A stretch of DNA of 64,000 bases from Synechococcus sp. MU1617 (lineage in GTDB: Bacteria; Cyanobacteriota; Cyanobacteriia; PCC-6307; Cyanobiaceae). This document shows positions 26,048-35,496 of the stretch, one piece after another; position 1 is the stretch's first letter, and each line of letters starts with the position of its first letter. The translations under genes and the position numbers were made by a program. The notes below the pieces were generated by a model. The model saw only the letters and a program-made list of their open reading frames with translations, did no database searches and had not been told where the DNA came from. The stretch covers positions 496,001 through 560,000 of the forward strand of contig NZ_VTLB01000002.1 of assembly GCF_020514235.1 (NCBI RefSeq), in the 5' to 3' direction.

Positions 26048-27259
26048 ATGGATCTTCCAGGTGTGCCGTCTTCCGTTCTGGAGGCGTTGCAGGGTGCTGC
26101 GCGATCACTCGGCATCCCGCGTTTGGCCCTTGTTGGCGGGGTTGTGCGCGATCAGCTGCTGCATCAGCGCTGTGGGCGCGTCTGGTCGGGTGTTCCCGAT
26201 CTGGACTGGGTGGTTGAGGGAGATGCCGCTGCGTTAGTGGCGGAACTGGATCGCCAGCTCGGCTCTAAGCGCATCAGTTGTGTTCAGGAGCATGGGGCTT
26301 TCGGCACGGTGGCGTTTCAGCTGGATGGAATTCCCCTGGATCTGGCTACGGCGCGGCAGGAGCACTACCCCGCCCCTGCGGAGAATCCCGTGGTGAGAGC
26401 GGGAACCCTCCAGGCTGACCTCGCACGCCGGGACTTCACGATCAATGCCATGGCCCTCGATCTGGTGACCGGTGAGCTGATTGATCTCCACAATGGCCAG
26501 GAGGATCTGGCCTCAGGCCAGCTCCGCTTCTTGCACGCGGGCAGCGTGCAGGACGATCCCACCCGGGTGATCCGCGCTGCCCGTTACGCCGCCCGGCTTG
26601 GGTTCCAGCTCGCGCAGGAGAGCAGTGAGCAGATCCGCAGCACCATTAAGCAGTGGCCATGGGCCTGGGGCCACCGTGATGCAGCGTTGTCGGCTCCGCC
26701 GGCTCTTGCCAGTCGTCTGCGGATGGAGTTGGAGCGGCTGCTGGAGCGGGAACCCTGGCCGCAGGCGCTGGACTTGTTGGAGCAATGGCAGGCCTTGCTG
26801 CTGTTGGACCCCCAGCTTCAGCAGGATCCAGGACGCATGCAGCGGCTGCACTGGGCCCAACGGCTAGGTCTTCCCTTGATGCCGGCTCTTCTCGTGGGAG
26901 CAGCAGATCCGGTTGCTGTCGCCCAACGGCTGCAAATTCCTGGCCGACAACAGCAATGGCTTCAGCAGTGTGTGGCTCTCTGCGACTGGCTGGTTGAGAC
27001 GCCCCCACCTTTGGAGGCCACTCCGTCGATCTGGTCCACGGCCCTTGAACAACAGGGTTGGCCGCCGGAGGCGGTGGCTCTAGCGGTGACCCTCCGCCTA
27101 AAGCAATGGAAACCGCTGCTGCGCTGGTGGGGGCGCTGGCGCAGGATTCAGGCGCCGCAGACAGCGCGCGACCTGATTGCTGCTGGATGGCAACCCGGGC
27201 CTGGGATCGGTGAAGAGTTGCGCCGGCAGCGCAGTGCTGCTCAGGACCGCAGCCGATGA
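26048..27259 (+). CDS. cca: CCA-adding tRNA nucleotidyltransferase / poly(A) polymerase family
   Basis: Adds or repairs the 3' CCA (or its A) of tRNAs. 403 residues, class II nucleotidyltransferase: LALVGGVVRDQLL near residue 25, catalytic DLDWVVEGD near 50, the template-type region RRDFTINAMALDL near 126 and the RNA-binding segment DDPTRVIRAARYAARLGF near 170. The C-terminal helical part is shorter and more divergent than in E. coli, as often in cyanobacteria, where two paralogues may split CC- and A-addition. Stop overlaps the GT39 start (ATGA). Confidence 0.9.
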   Translation: MDLPGVPSSVLEALQGAARSLGIPRLALVGGVVRDQLLHQRCGRVWSGVPDLDWVVEGDAAALVAELDRQLGSKRISCVQEHGAFGTVAFQLDGIPLDLATARQEHYPAPAENPVVRAGTLQADLARRDFTINAMALDLVTGELIDLHNGQEDLASGQLRFLHAGSVQDDPTRVIRAARYAARLGFQLAQESSEQIRSTIKQWPWAWGHRDAALSAPPALASRLRMELERLLEREPWPQALDLLEQWQALLLLDPQLQQDPGRMQRLHWAQRLGLPLMPALLVGAADPVAVAQRLQIPGRQQQWLQQCVALCDWLVETPPPLEATPSIWSTALEQQGWPPEAVALAVTLRLKQWKPLLRWWGRWRRIQAPQTARDLIAAGWQPGPGIGEELRRQRSAAQDRSR

Positions 27260-28680
27260 AACGCAGCTGGATTTTGGTGGTGGTGGCCCTTTGTCTGGCC
27301 TTTGGTCTGCGGGCCTTGCTGTTGATCGATGCCACGGCCCTCTGGAGCGATGAGCTCTACAGCGTCGGCAAAAGTTTTCAGCCCAGCTTCCGCAGCCTGC
27401 TGGCGATGTTGCGGGAAGACACCCATCCCCCGGCTTACTACGGCCTGCTGTGGCTCTGGGGGCATTGGGTCGGCCAGAGCCCAGTCAGCCTTCGCTTGCT
27501 GTCTTGGCTGGCGTATCTGGCCGGTGGCCTGGTGATGGTCCGTCAGGCGATGGCCCTTGCCCAGGTGGGAGCAAGAACCAGGGTGGCGGCCACAGCAATG
27601 CTGTTGGCCTTTTGCAGCCCGTATCCGATCCGTTTTGCGATCGAGGGCAAGAGCTATGCCGTGCTTGTGCTGTTGGTGGCTCTGGCCTGGTGGTGGCGCC
27701 GTTCGGCCCATCCCATCGCTTACGGGGCGGTGGCCGTGCTGGCCGGACTGACCCACTTCTATGGATTGTTTCTGGTGCTTGCGGCCGCGGCTTGGGATGG
27801 CTGGCAGCGCCGCTGGACATCTGCTGCCGCAGCCTTGATCGGAGCCATCCCGGCCTTGGCCTGGATGGCTTACGCCGCGGACTATTTATTCAGCTCCCGG
27901 GCTGGCAGTTGGATTGGCGTGCCGGATTACGCCTTGTTTGAGGAGACCTTGGCCCGCGGCCTTGGTCTCTGGCCGTTACCCAAATTGGCCCTGATTCTGC
28001 TGTTACTGGTTTCTCTGCGGCGTTGGGGAGGGCTGCGCCGTCTGCCTTGGCCGAGCTGGGAACTGCTTGATCGAAGCGGTTTGATGCCGTCCCTGTTGAT
28101 GGTTCTTGGGGTTGTTGCCGTGTCGTTCGTAAAGCCGATGGCTTTCAGCCGTTATTTCGTCGTGCTGTTGCCGGCTGTGGTTCCCGTTGTGGCGGTGCAG
28201 ATCGGTGCTCTGGAGCTCAATCGTTTGGGCCGCGGCTGTGGTCTTGTTGTGTTGAGTTTGTTGTTAATCAGCTGGTGGGGCCCGGGATTCAGCGAGCTCG
28301 ATGCTGGCGTCGGTGGTGTGCGGGAACAGGACCAGTTCTGGCTGCTCAGTCAGCGCACCAGTGGGTTGGAGGAGCGCTACAGCCCCCGCCCGCGTCTGTT
28401 CAACCTCAGCGACCGGATGGAGCTGGCGATGGGTCGGATTCCTGCGCCTTCATCGCCCTGGGGCGGAAAGGCGGATCTGACGCAACGGCTGAAGGGTCAG
28501 GATCTGCCGCAGCAGCTTTGGCTGGCCAGCAGTGGGCCGCCGCCGGCCATGGAGCGCAAGCTCAAACCTCTGCTATCACAGGTTGAGCAGGCGGGTTTCC
28601 ACTGCGAACCGCAAGTCAACGACCTCACCCATGGGCGGCTGTTGCGTTGCCGATTTGAAGCCATGGGCCGTTCTGAGTGA
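27256..28680 (+). CDS. GT39-type (ArnT/PMT-like) membrane glycosyltransferase
   Basis: A 474-residue protein with about nine to eleven hydrophobic helices. The first periplasmic loop has LWSDELYSVGKSF near residues 31-43 and REDTHPPAYYGLLWLW near 54, the acidic residue and D-T/x-H-P-P pattern of dolichol/undecaprenyl-phosphate-sugar using GT-C enzymes (ArnT, FlmK, PMT). It should take a sugar from a polyprenyl phosphate on the periplasmic side and put it on lipid A, glycan or protein. ATGA-coupled to cca, an odd pairing. Its last 56 nt overlap the convergent selD gene. Confidence 0.82.
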   Translation: MKRSWILVVVALCLAFGLRALLLIDATALWSDELYSVGKSFQPSFRSLLAMLREDTHPPAYYGLLWLWGHWVGQSPVSLRLLSWLAYLAGGLVMVRQAMALAQVGARTRVAATAMLLAFCSPYPIRFAIEGKSYAVLVLLVALAWWWRRSAHPIAYGAVAVLAGLTHFYGLFLVLAAAAWDGWQRRWTSAAAALIGAIPALAWMAYAADYLFSSRAGSWIGVPDYALFEETLARGLGLWPLPKLALILLLLVSLRRWGGLRRLPWPSWELLDRSGLMPSLLMVLGVVAVSFVKPMAFSRYFVVLLPAVVPVVAVQIGALELNRLGRGCGLVVLSLLLISWWGPGFSELDAGVGGVREQDQFWLLSQRTSGLEERYSPRPRLFNLSDRMELAMGRIPAPSSPWGGKADLTQRLKGQDLPQQLWLASSGPPPAMERKLKPLLSQVEQAGFHCEPQVNDLTHGRLLRCRFEAMGRSE

Positions 28681-30652
28681 GCTGTGCCGCGGCTTCGGCG
28701 GTGCAGCCCAGCAGCAGGGGGCCGCATGTTTGCGGGTCCACCAGCAGCTCAAGTAGGGCTGCGGAGGGATGTTGTTTCAGCTGAACCGGGCCCTCCAGCC
28801 ATCGCCAGGCAGCTCGGTTGGAGGGGGCCAGCGTGCTGGAGACGCCGCGTTCGAACAGTTCCAGTGCACCGGGATACGCAGGGATGGCAGAACCGTCCAG
28901 CTTGACGGTCAGTTCTGGGCTGTTCTGGAGCATTTCGCCCAGATGCCCAAGCAGGCCGAAACCGGTGATGTCGGTGCAGGCGTGAATGCCCTCGCGGATC
29001 GGCTCAAGCTGCTCAAGCAGCGTGTGCTGGCTGTAAGCCATGGTCCCCAGCGCATTATCCAGATCAGCCGCCTTGGTGGCGCCACTCATAGCTCCTGCAA
29101 ACAGCACCCCGGTGCCAAGGGGTCGACTAATCAGCAGGGCATCTCCTGGGTGCATGCCCGTTTTCAGCCAGGGTGATTTGGGGCTGTTGCCGTTCACCGT
29201 GAGGGTGATCTGCACCCCAAGGCTTGCTGGCACCGGTGAAGCGCTGCGGGATTCCATCGTGTGTCCACCGATCAGCTCGGCGCCCTGTTCATCCAACACC
29301 GAGCGGATGCCGGCCAGGGTCTGCACCAGCAGCTCCTGCTGCTCATTGGCTGAGGCCATTGGCAGCGTGATCGTTGTCATGGCGCTAGTGACAGCAGCAC
29401 CGCAGGCCCAGAGATCCGAGCAGGCATGCAGGGCCGTCAGCCGGCCGTTAAGCCAGGGGTCACTCACCAGGGCCGGAAAGCCATCCATGCTCTGAAGCAG
29501 CTCTTCACTGCCGGGAAGAGAGGCGGCGTCTTCGGGCTGTCCCCCCAGCCCCACTTGCTCCAGTGCTGCGGCCAGGGGTTGGGCCGCCAGCTTGGCTGCG
29601 CAGCCCCGGCAGGCCATCGGGGCTGCATCGGCCATGGACGCCGGCTGCAGAAATCCAGCCATGAAGGCGCGATCGATGCGTTGCTTCAGGCGCCAGAGCA
29701 GAGGGGATGGCCCCAGTCGCCAGCTACCCCACCGCGCCCAGGCGGCATCTTCATGACTGCCGATCAGTTGCAGTGCTTGGCGTTGTGGGTGCCAGGGGCG
29801 CACGGGTTGGCCCTGGCAGACCGCTTCCAGATTGGTGGCCAAGGGGCGTCCGGCGCGTACTGCCCATACCCCTGATGCCGGGCGGGGTGATGCGCTGATC
29901 ACGGCACAGTCGCCGCTGGCGAACAGGGATGGATGGTCTTCCACCCTCAGGTAGCGATCGGTGCGGATCCGGCCATTGGGATCCAGCGGTAGGCCGGTCG
30001 TCGTCAGCCAGTCAGGCCCCTGGCTTCCTGTGCAGAGCAGGTTGGGACCACTGTCTGGAGTGTCGTTCTCGATCAATGCGATCCGGGCCCGTTGCAGCAC
30101 CTCTTGGATGCCTGGATCGAGCTGGCCGCTGCGCTGTTGCAGTTGCAACTCTCGCTGCGGCCAGCGGCGTCGCAGTGCCAGGACGACTTCCAGGCCGGCA
30201 GCTCCCGCTCCGATCACCCGCAGGGGCTTCGGATCAGCTGAATTTTCGCTTTCGAGAAAGGCGAGCGACGCTTCCAAGGGCTTGATTGGGATCCCAGCGG
30301 CGCTTGGTCGGCTCACGGATCCCACGTCCAGGCTGAGCCAATTGAAGTGAAGTGCAGGCCGATCGCGCAGCCTCAGACATTTGGCCTGAGGGTTCAATCC
30401 CGTGATTTCCGCTTCCACGAAGGCCACCCCGGCCCGGTCACAGAGCTGGCGCAGGTCGATGGCGAGCTCGTCTCGCTTGTAGAGGTCGGCGATCAACCCT
30501 GGCACCATCCCGGAATACAGGACTGTGCTGGTCCGGTTGACCAGCGTGATGCTGTGCTGTGGGCGTCGCTCCGGCCGCATGGCCCAGCGTTTGAGTAGAA
30601 GCGCATGGCTGTGTCCGCCGCCGGCCAAAATCAGCCCACCAGCTGCAGTCAT
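28625..30652 (-). CDS. selD: Fusion of an NADH-dehydrogenase-like flavoprotein and selenide, water dikinase
   Basis: 675 residues. Residues 5-330 are a pyridine-nucleotide/FAD oxidoreductase (LILAGGGHSHALLLKRW at the N-terminus, RVIGAGAAGLEVVLAL near 145, LFASGDCAVI near 243). Residues 340-675 are SelD: the catalytic pair in MACRGCAAKL (Cys351, Lys354), SDPWLNGRLTALHACSDLWACGA near 397, and GGHTMES near 462. SelD makes selenophosphate from selenide and ATP; the oxidoreductase half may deliver or reduce selenium. The catalytic position is Cys, not Sec. This fusion is known in cyanobacteria and algae. ATGA-coupled to galE upstream. Confidence 0.9.
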   Translation of the reverse strand: MTAAGGLILAGGGHSHALLLKRWAMRPERRPQHSITLVNRTSTVLYSGMVPGLIADLYKRDELAIDLRQLCDRAGVAFVEAEITGLNPQAKCLRLRDRPALHFNWLSLDVGSVSRPSAAGIPIKPLEASLAFLESENSADPKPLRVIGAGAAGLEVVLALRRRWPQRELQLQQRSGQLDPGIQEVLQRARIALIENDTPDSGPNLLCTGSQGPDWLTTTGLPLDPNGRIRTDRYLRVEDHPSLFASGDCAVISASPRPASGVWAVRAGRPLATNLEAVCQGQPVRPWHPQRQALQLIGSHEDAAWARWGSWRLGPSPLLWRLKQRIDRAFMAGFLQPASMADAAPMACRGCAAKLAAQPLAAALEQVGLGGQPEDAASLPGSEELLQSMDGFPALVSDPWLNGRLTALHACSDLWACGAAVTSAMTTITLPMASANEQQELLVQTLAGIRSVLDEQGAELIGGHTMESRSASPVPASLGVQITLTVNGNSPKSPWLKTGMHPGDALLISRPLGTGVLFAGAMSGATKAADLDNALGTMAYSQHTLLEQLEPIREGIHACTDITGFGLLGHLGEMLQNSPELTVKLDGSAIPAYPGALELFERGVSSTLAPSNRAAWRWLEGPVQLKQHPSAALLELLVDPQTCGPLLLGCTAEAAAQLTQNGPWLQIGNATAAHG

Positions 30653-31683
30653 GGGTTGGGCCGATACCCCGTTGGATTGGCCTGCTGCCAGGCCCAGCCA
30701 TCACGGCACATCTCCTCCAGGCTTCGGCGGGCGCTCCAACCGAGCACGGTTTGCGCGGTCTGGGGGCAGGCCTCCAGGCGGGGCACATCGCCGGGTCGAC
30801 GCTCCACCACCTCGTAGGGGATGGTCAGTCCTGTGGCCTGTTCGAAGCCGTGCACCACGTCCAGCACGCTTAGTCCACGGCCGGTGCCGATGTTGAGCGT
30901 CAAGGGCTCGGACGCTTGGCGTTTGAACAAGTGGTCAAGGGCCATGCCATGGGCTTCGGCCAGATCCATCACATGTAAGTAGTCGCGGATGCCTGTGCCA
31001 TCCGGTGTGGGGTAGTCCTGGCCGAAGACGCGCAATCGCTCGCGGCGTCCTGCCGCCACCTGCGTGATGAAGGGGAACAGGTTGTTGGGAATGCCCAGCG
31101 GGTCTTCACCGATTCGTCCACTGGGGTGTGCGCCGACGGGATTGAAATAACGCAGGCAGGCCACCTGCCAGGAGCCCGAGCGGCAGAGGGCAGCCAGCAT
31201 CTGTTCCACTGCCACTTTGGTCTGGGCATAGGGGTGCACTGGCGCCGTTGGCATGTTTTCCAGCAATGGGAATGTCTCGGGTTCTCCGTAGGCGGTGGAT
31301 GTGCTGCTGAAGACCAGGGTTCGGCATCCATGGCGCTCCATCGCTGCAGCAAGAACGCGGCTGCCGTTCACATTCACATCCCAGTACAGGAGTGGGTTGG
31401 CGACCGATTCCCCAACGGCTTTTAGTCCGGCGAAATGAATCACGCCATCCACGCTTCCGGCCGTGCTGAACGCCTGATCCACGGCGCTGGGGTTGCGCAC
31501 GTCCCCCTCCACCAGGGTCAGCTGGGTTGAATCCGCCAGCTCCTGCACCCGCCGCAGAGCTTCGGGACTGCTGTTGTCGAAACTGTCCAGCACCACAAGC
31601 TCATGGCCCTGTTCCAGCAGCACAAGGCAGGTGTGACTCCCAATAAATCCGGCACCGCCGGTGATGAGGAAGCGCCGGCCCAT
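30649..31683 (-). CDS. galE: UDP-glucose 4-epimerase
   Basis: Interconverts UDP-glucose and UDP-galactose for glycan synthesis. The frame is open to 31869, but ATG 31683 gives a standard 344-residue protein starting M-G-R-R-F-L-I-T-G-G. It shows the NAD loop TGGAGFIGSHTCLVLLEQG, FSSTSTAYGEPE near 120 (catalytic Ser), and YAQTKVAVEQML near 145 (Tyr-xxx-Lys). RDYLHVMDLAEAH near 230 is typical of GalE. Followed at 4-nt overlap by selD. Confidence 0.94.
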   Translation of the reverse strand: MGRRFLITGGAGFIGSHTCLVLLEQGHELVVLDSFDNSSPEALRRVQELADSTQLTLVEGDVRNPSAVDQAFSTAGSVDGVIHFAGLKAVGESVANPLLYWDVNVNGSRVLAAAMERHGCRTLVFSSTSTAYGEPETFPLLENMPTAPVHPYAQTKVAVEQMLAALCRSGSWQVACLRYFNPVGAHPSGRIGEDPLGIPNNLFPFITQVAAGRRERLRVFGQDYPTPDGTGIRDYLHVMDLAEAHGMALDHLFKRQASEPLTLNIGTGRGLSVLDVVHGFEQATGLTIPYEVVERRPGDVPRLEACPQTAQTVLGWSARRSLEEMCRDGWAWQQANPTGYRPNP

Positions 31684-31705
31684 GTCGTCATCCGTTTTGA
31701 TCTGA

Positions 31706-31730
31706 TGATTCTGAATCAGCTTGCATGCAA
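31706..31730. promoter_or_regulatory. Two adjacent palindromes in the galE / secretion-operon divergent gap
   Basis: Within the 100-nt gap 31684-31783 are TGATTCTGAATCA (6-1-6 inverted repeat, 31706-31718) and TTGCATGCAA (perfect 10-bp palindrome, 31721-31730), two bases apart. This looks like an operator that could control the divergent galE-selD and type I secretion transcripts. No factor can be named. Confidence 0.35.
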
Positions 31731-31783
31731 AAGGCTGACGCCTTAAGCGATTCAACCTAGTTTTCGCCCATTGCGCTGGGCTT

Positions 31784-32569
31784 GTGAATAGCGGAACAGT
31801 GGTTCCGGAGTTGCAGCGAACAATCGGTGCTGAGGGTCTGGCTCTGCTCGATCGCTTCAACTTGCTCAAGCCCTTGGTGGAGCAGATGGTGACCAGCCAG
31901 GCGATTGCGCACGTCGTGGTTTCCGAAGAGCAGTTGGAGCAGGCTCGGGTGGTCTTGCTCCAGCAGCGTGGGTTCGATGGCCTGGCTCAGTGGGCGGATC
32001 TGCTGGAGATGCTGGGCCGCAGCGAAGACGAGGTTCTTGAGCGTCTTCGCCACAGCATCCGCCGTCGCAGCTTGATGCGGGAGCGTTTCGCAGCCAAGGC
32101 GGAGGCCCGTTTCCTTGAACGAAAGAACGAACTGGATCAGGTGATTTACAGCCTGCTTCGCCTCGAGAACAGCTTTCTGGCCCGAGAGCTGTACCTGCAG
32201 ATCGAATCCGGCGAATCCAACTTCGCTGACCTGGCCAGGCGCTACGCCGAGGGACCGGAACGCAACACCAACGGAATCGTCGGCCCCGTCTCCCTCACCC
32301 AGGCGCATCCGGTTTTGGTCGAGAAGCTGCGGGTCGCTCAGCCAGGCGTCCTGTTGGAACCCTTTCGGATCGCGGACTGGTGGCTGGTGGTGCGGATGGA
32401 GCGTTATGCGCCAGCGACATTCACCGATGAGGTCTCCGACCAGATGTGCCAGGAGATGTTCGACATCTGGGTTGACCAAGAAACCACCGCCAGCTTGAGC
32501 CAGCTGGGTTCCGAAACCTCAGAACCATCTTCCACCAGCGGCTTTATCGACTTCAGCATCTCCCGATGA
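31784..32569 (+). CDS. Parvulin-like peptidylprolyl isomerase of the type I secretion operon
   Basis: 261 residues starting at GTG 31784. An N-terminal helical chaperone-like region (about 1-125) precedes a parvulin-type domain (about 128-225): FLARELYLQIESGESNFADLARRYAEGPERNTNGIVGPVS-type layout, with the GIVGPV and PFRIADWWLVVRME strands usual in PpiC-family proteins. There is no signal peptide, so it works in the cytosol or on the exporter's inner face. Coupled by ATGA overlap to the ABC exporter, it probably keeps the exported protein unfolded or helps its recognition. Confidence 0.78.
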   Translation: MNSGTVVPELQRTIGAEGLALLDRFNLLKPLVEQMVTSQAIAHVVVSEEQLEQARVVLLQQRGFDGLAQWADLLEMLGRSEDEVLERLRHSIRRRSLMRERFAAKAEARFLERKNELDQVIYSLLRLENSFLARELYLQIESGESNFADLARRYAEGPERNTNGIVGPVSLTQAHPVLVEKLRVAQPGVLLEPFRIADWWLVVRMERYAPATFTDEVSDQMCQEMFDIWVDQETTASLSQLGSETSEPSSTSGFIDFSISR

Positions 32570-35496
32570 CCCAGACACCGCCTTTCCCATTGCTGGAGCA
32601 TCCGGCCTTCCGGGGCGTCTCCGAAGCCTCGCTCTCCAATTTGGAGAATTCTTGCCGTGTGCTCCGGTTTGATCTCGGGGGTCAGTTGTCAGATCCCAAC
32701 GACATCCCAGCTCGAATCCTGGTCATCCTCCAGGGCCAGGCCAGGCTTGTTGGTCGTCATAACGGCCGTCTCACCACGGTGGGCAAGTTCGGCCCCGGCA
32801 GTGTGATCGGAGCCGCAAGCCTGCTGTGCGGTGCTCCCTGCGAAAACGTGATCGCTGCTGAGGAGGTGATTGCTTGTGCCATCTCGGATCAACTCTGGAG
32901 CGAGCTCTATGCCAACGAAGCCTCATTCCGTTACTGGTGCGATCAACAGCTCTGGCCCCAGGAACTGCTCAAGCTGCTGGAGGTTCTTGAGCGGAAGACT
33001 CCTGAAGCCGACAGCTTTGCACTTGAAAAGCTGGAGGGTGCCCTGCAATCGGCCGAGCGTTGTTCTCCTGATCAAGCAGCAGTGGATTTGGCTCTGGCAG
33101 CTGGCAAGCTCCTTTTCGTCACCAGTGCCTGGGGCGACCTGACGGTCGGTCAGCCCATCCGTTCATCCACTGGCCTTCCGGCTTGCGAGCCGTTTTCGCT
33201 GCGGTTGGTTTCCCTGCCCGCCTCTGGTTTCTCTGGTAACGCCGAAGAGATGCCGGCCAACAGCTCTGGCTCACTCGTCTCCGCTTCGTCCATTCAGGAC
33301 GCAGAAGTGCTGCCTCCCGTGAGCAGCTTCAGTCCGGAGCGCAATGTTGTTGACAACCTGCGTTTGATCCGAGCCGAGGGTTCGCTCCAGGAAACCCTGG
33401 CCTGTTTCCAGATGCTGGCGCAGCTGATGAAGCTGCCGTTCCGCCGTGATGCGATCGAGAAAGTCCTGCAGGACAATTTCCGCCGCGGTCTCACCCCCAC
33501 TCTCCAGCTCTGCGGTCAGCTGGCGGCAAGCCTTGGCCTCCACGTGATGGCTGCACGGGTTCCGGCGGCAGCAGGGACCCGGCTCCAGGTGCCCTCCATG
33601 CTGCCCTGGCAGGGTGGATTTGCGCTGGTGATCGCCAGCAACGAGCGCGGGCTGCAGCTGGCCTCGCCCAAGCAGGGCATGGTGACCTTGGCGCCGGATG
33701 ATCTGGCCGAGCAGTTTACCGAAGGGATCGAGCTGCTCTTGATGGAACGGTCCAACAGCAGCCCCGATCAGAAGTTCGGTCCCGGTTGGTTTTGGCCCGC
33801 TCTGAAGCGCTACCGCGGCGTGTTGATTCAGGTGCTGGCTGCCAGCTTTGTGGTGCAGCTGTTCACCCTCGCCAATCCCTTGCTGATCCAGGTGATCATC
33901 GACAAGGTGATCAGCCAGCGCAGCCTCGACACCCTGCAGGTGCTGGGTATTGCCCTTGTGATGGTCACCATCCTGGAAGGGGTGCTCGGCAGCCTTAAGA
34001 CCTTCCTTTTTGCTGAAACCACCAACCGCATCGATCAGCGACTCGGGGCTGAGGTGATCGATCACCTGTTGCGTCTACCCCTGGGCTATTTCGACCGTCG
34101 CCCTGTGGGCGAACTGGGCACCCGGGTGGCTGAACTGGAGAAGATCCGCAACTTCCTCACCGGTCAGGCCCTCACCACCATCCTGGATGCCGCCTTTTCC
34201 GTGATCTACATCGCGGTGATGCTGATCTACAGCTGGCTGCTCACCTTGATCGCCCTCTCCGTTCTTCCGATCCAGATCGGTCTGACAGTGCTGGGGGCTC
34301 CCCTTTTCCGCCGTCAGTTCCGTGCTGCCGCCGAAGAAAACGCCAAGACCCAGAGCCATCTGGTGGAGGTGCTCACCGGCATCCAGACGGTGAAGGCTCA
34401 GAACGTGGAGATGGTCAGCCGCTGGCGCTGGCAGGGGTTCTATTCCCAGTACATCGCCCGCACCTTTGAGAAAACGATTACAGGTACGGCCCTGAATCAG
34501 ACCAGCCAGGTGCTGCAGAAGATTTCTCAGCTGATGGTGCTCTGGATCGGTGCCTCCATGGTGCTGAGTGGCGATCTCACCCTCGGTCAGCTGATCGCGT
34601 TCCGGATCATCTCCGGTTACGTGACCCAGCCCCTGCTGCGCTTGTCCACGATCTGGCAAAACATCCAGGAGTTGCGCGTCAGCTTTGAACGGCTTGCGGA
34701 TGTGATCGATACGCCTGAGGAATCCGATGAAGTTGATAAGTCGAAGGTGATGCTGCCTCCGCTCAGAGGGGATGTGCGGTTTGAGAATCTCTCCTTCCGC
34801 TTCCGCCCCGGGCAGCCGCAGGTGCTGAAAGAGGTGAATCTTGAGATTCCCGCAGGCACCTTTGTTGGCATCGTTGGCCAGAGCGGCAGTGGCAAGAGCA
34901 CCTTGATGAAACTGTTGCCCCGGCTCTATGCGCCTGAGGAAGGCCGGATCCTGATTGACGACTACGACATTGGAAAGGTCGAGCTTTATTCCCTGCGCCG
35001 TCAGATCGGCGTCGTTCCGCAAGACCCTCTGTTGTTCAGCGGAACCGTGAGCGACAACATTGCGCTCACCAATCCGGAAGCCTCCAGTGAGGAGATCGTG
35101 CGGGCTGCGCGTCTCGCCAATGCCCACGACTTCATCATGGATCTTCCCAGTGGCTACAGCACGCCTGTGGGTGAACGTGGCGCTGCCCTCAGCGGAGGAC
35201 AGCGACAGCGCGTTGCCATTGCTCGCACCCTGCTCAGCAACCCCAAGCTGCTGGTGATGGACGAGGCCACCAGCGCCCTCGACTACGAAACTGAACGGAA
35301 GGTCTGCGACAACCTTCTTAGCAATCTCAACGACCGCACTGTCTTTTTCATCACCCATCGTTTGTCGACCATCCGTCAGGCCGACATGATCGTGATGCTT
35401 CACCAGGGAGCTGTTGTTGAAGTCGGCACGCACGACGAATTAATCATCCAGCGCGGTCGCTACTACGCCCTCTACCGCCAGCAGGAGAGTTCCTGA
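32566..35496 (+). CDS. Type I secretion ABC exporter with N-terminal cyclic-nucleotide-binding-like and degenerate C39 domains
   Basis: 976 residues. Residues 10-130 resemble a cNMP-binding beta-roll (LVILQGQARLVG, FGPGSVIGAASLLCGAPCE). Residues about 262-390 are a C39-peptidase-like domain without the catalytic Cys motif, as in HlyB. Then a six-helix exporter domain (about 410-700) and an ATPase: Walker A GQSGSGKST near 770, signature LSGGQRQRVAIARTL near 875, Walker B LLVMDEATSALD. It should drive an RTX-type or S-layer-type protein out together with the HlyD partner next door. Similar exporters have been linked with cell-surface protein export in swimming Synechococcus (my recollection). 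Confidence 0.9.
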   Translation: MTQTPPFPLLEHPAFRGVSEASLSNLENSCRVLRFDLGGQLSDPNDIPARILVILQGQARLVGRHNGRLTTVGKFGPGSVIGAASLLCGAPCENVIAAEEVIACAISDQLWSELYANEASFRYWCDQQLWPQELLKLLEVLERKTPEADSFALEKLEGALQSAERCSPDQAAVDLALAAGKLLFVTSAWGDLTVGQPIRSSTGLPACEPFSLRLVSLPASGFSGNAEEMPANSSGSLVSASSIQDAEVLPPVSSFSPERNVVDNLRLIRAEGSLQETLACFQMLAQLMKLPFRRDAIEKVLQDNFRRGLTPTLQLCGQLAASLGLHVMAARVPAAAGTRLQVPSMLPWQGGFALVIASNERGLQLASPKQGMVTLAPDDLAEQFTEGIELLLMERSNSSPDQKFGPGWFWPALKRYRGVLIQVLAASFVVQLFTLANPLLIQVIIDKVISQRSLDTLQVLGIALVMVTILEGVLGSLKTFLFAETTNRIDQRLGAEVIDHLLRLPLGYFDRRPVGELGTRVAELEKIRNFLTGQALTTILDAAFSVIYIAVMLIYSWLLTLIALSVLPIQIGLTVLGAPLFRRQFRAAAEENAKTQSHLVEVLTGIQTVKAQNVEMVSRWRWQGFYSQYIARTFEKTITGTALNQTSQVLQKISQLMVLWIGASMVLSGDLTLGQLIAFRIISGYVTQPLLRLSTIWQNIQELRVSFERLADVIDTPEESDEVDKSKVMLPPLRGDVRFENLSFRFRPGQPQVLKEVNLEIPAGTFVGIVGQSGSGKSTLMKLLPRLYAPEEGRILIDDYDIGKVELYSLRRQIGVVPQDPLLFSGTVSDNIALTNPEASSEEIVRAARLANAHDFIMDLPSGYSTPVGERGAALSGGQRQRVAIARTLLSNPKLLVMDEATSALDYETERKVCDNLLSNLNDRTVFFITHRLSTIRQADMIVMLHQGAVVEVGTHDELIIQRGRYYALYRQQESS

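Noticed and set aside
31757-32479. 240-codon open frame on the minus strand
   Set aside because: Antisense to the parvulin gene, which is coupled to the exporter; no motifs.
34075-35433. 452-codon open frame on the minus strand
   Set aside because: It lies entirely antisense to the type I exporter ATPase gene; composition is Gln/His/Gly-rich without domain motifs, as expected of a shadow frame in GC-rich DNA.
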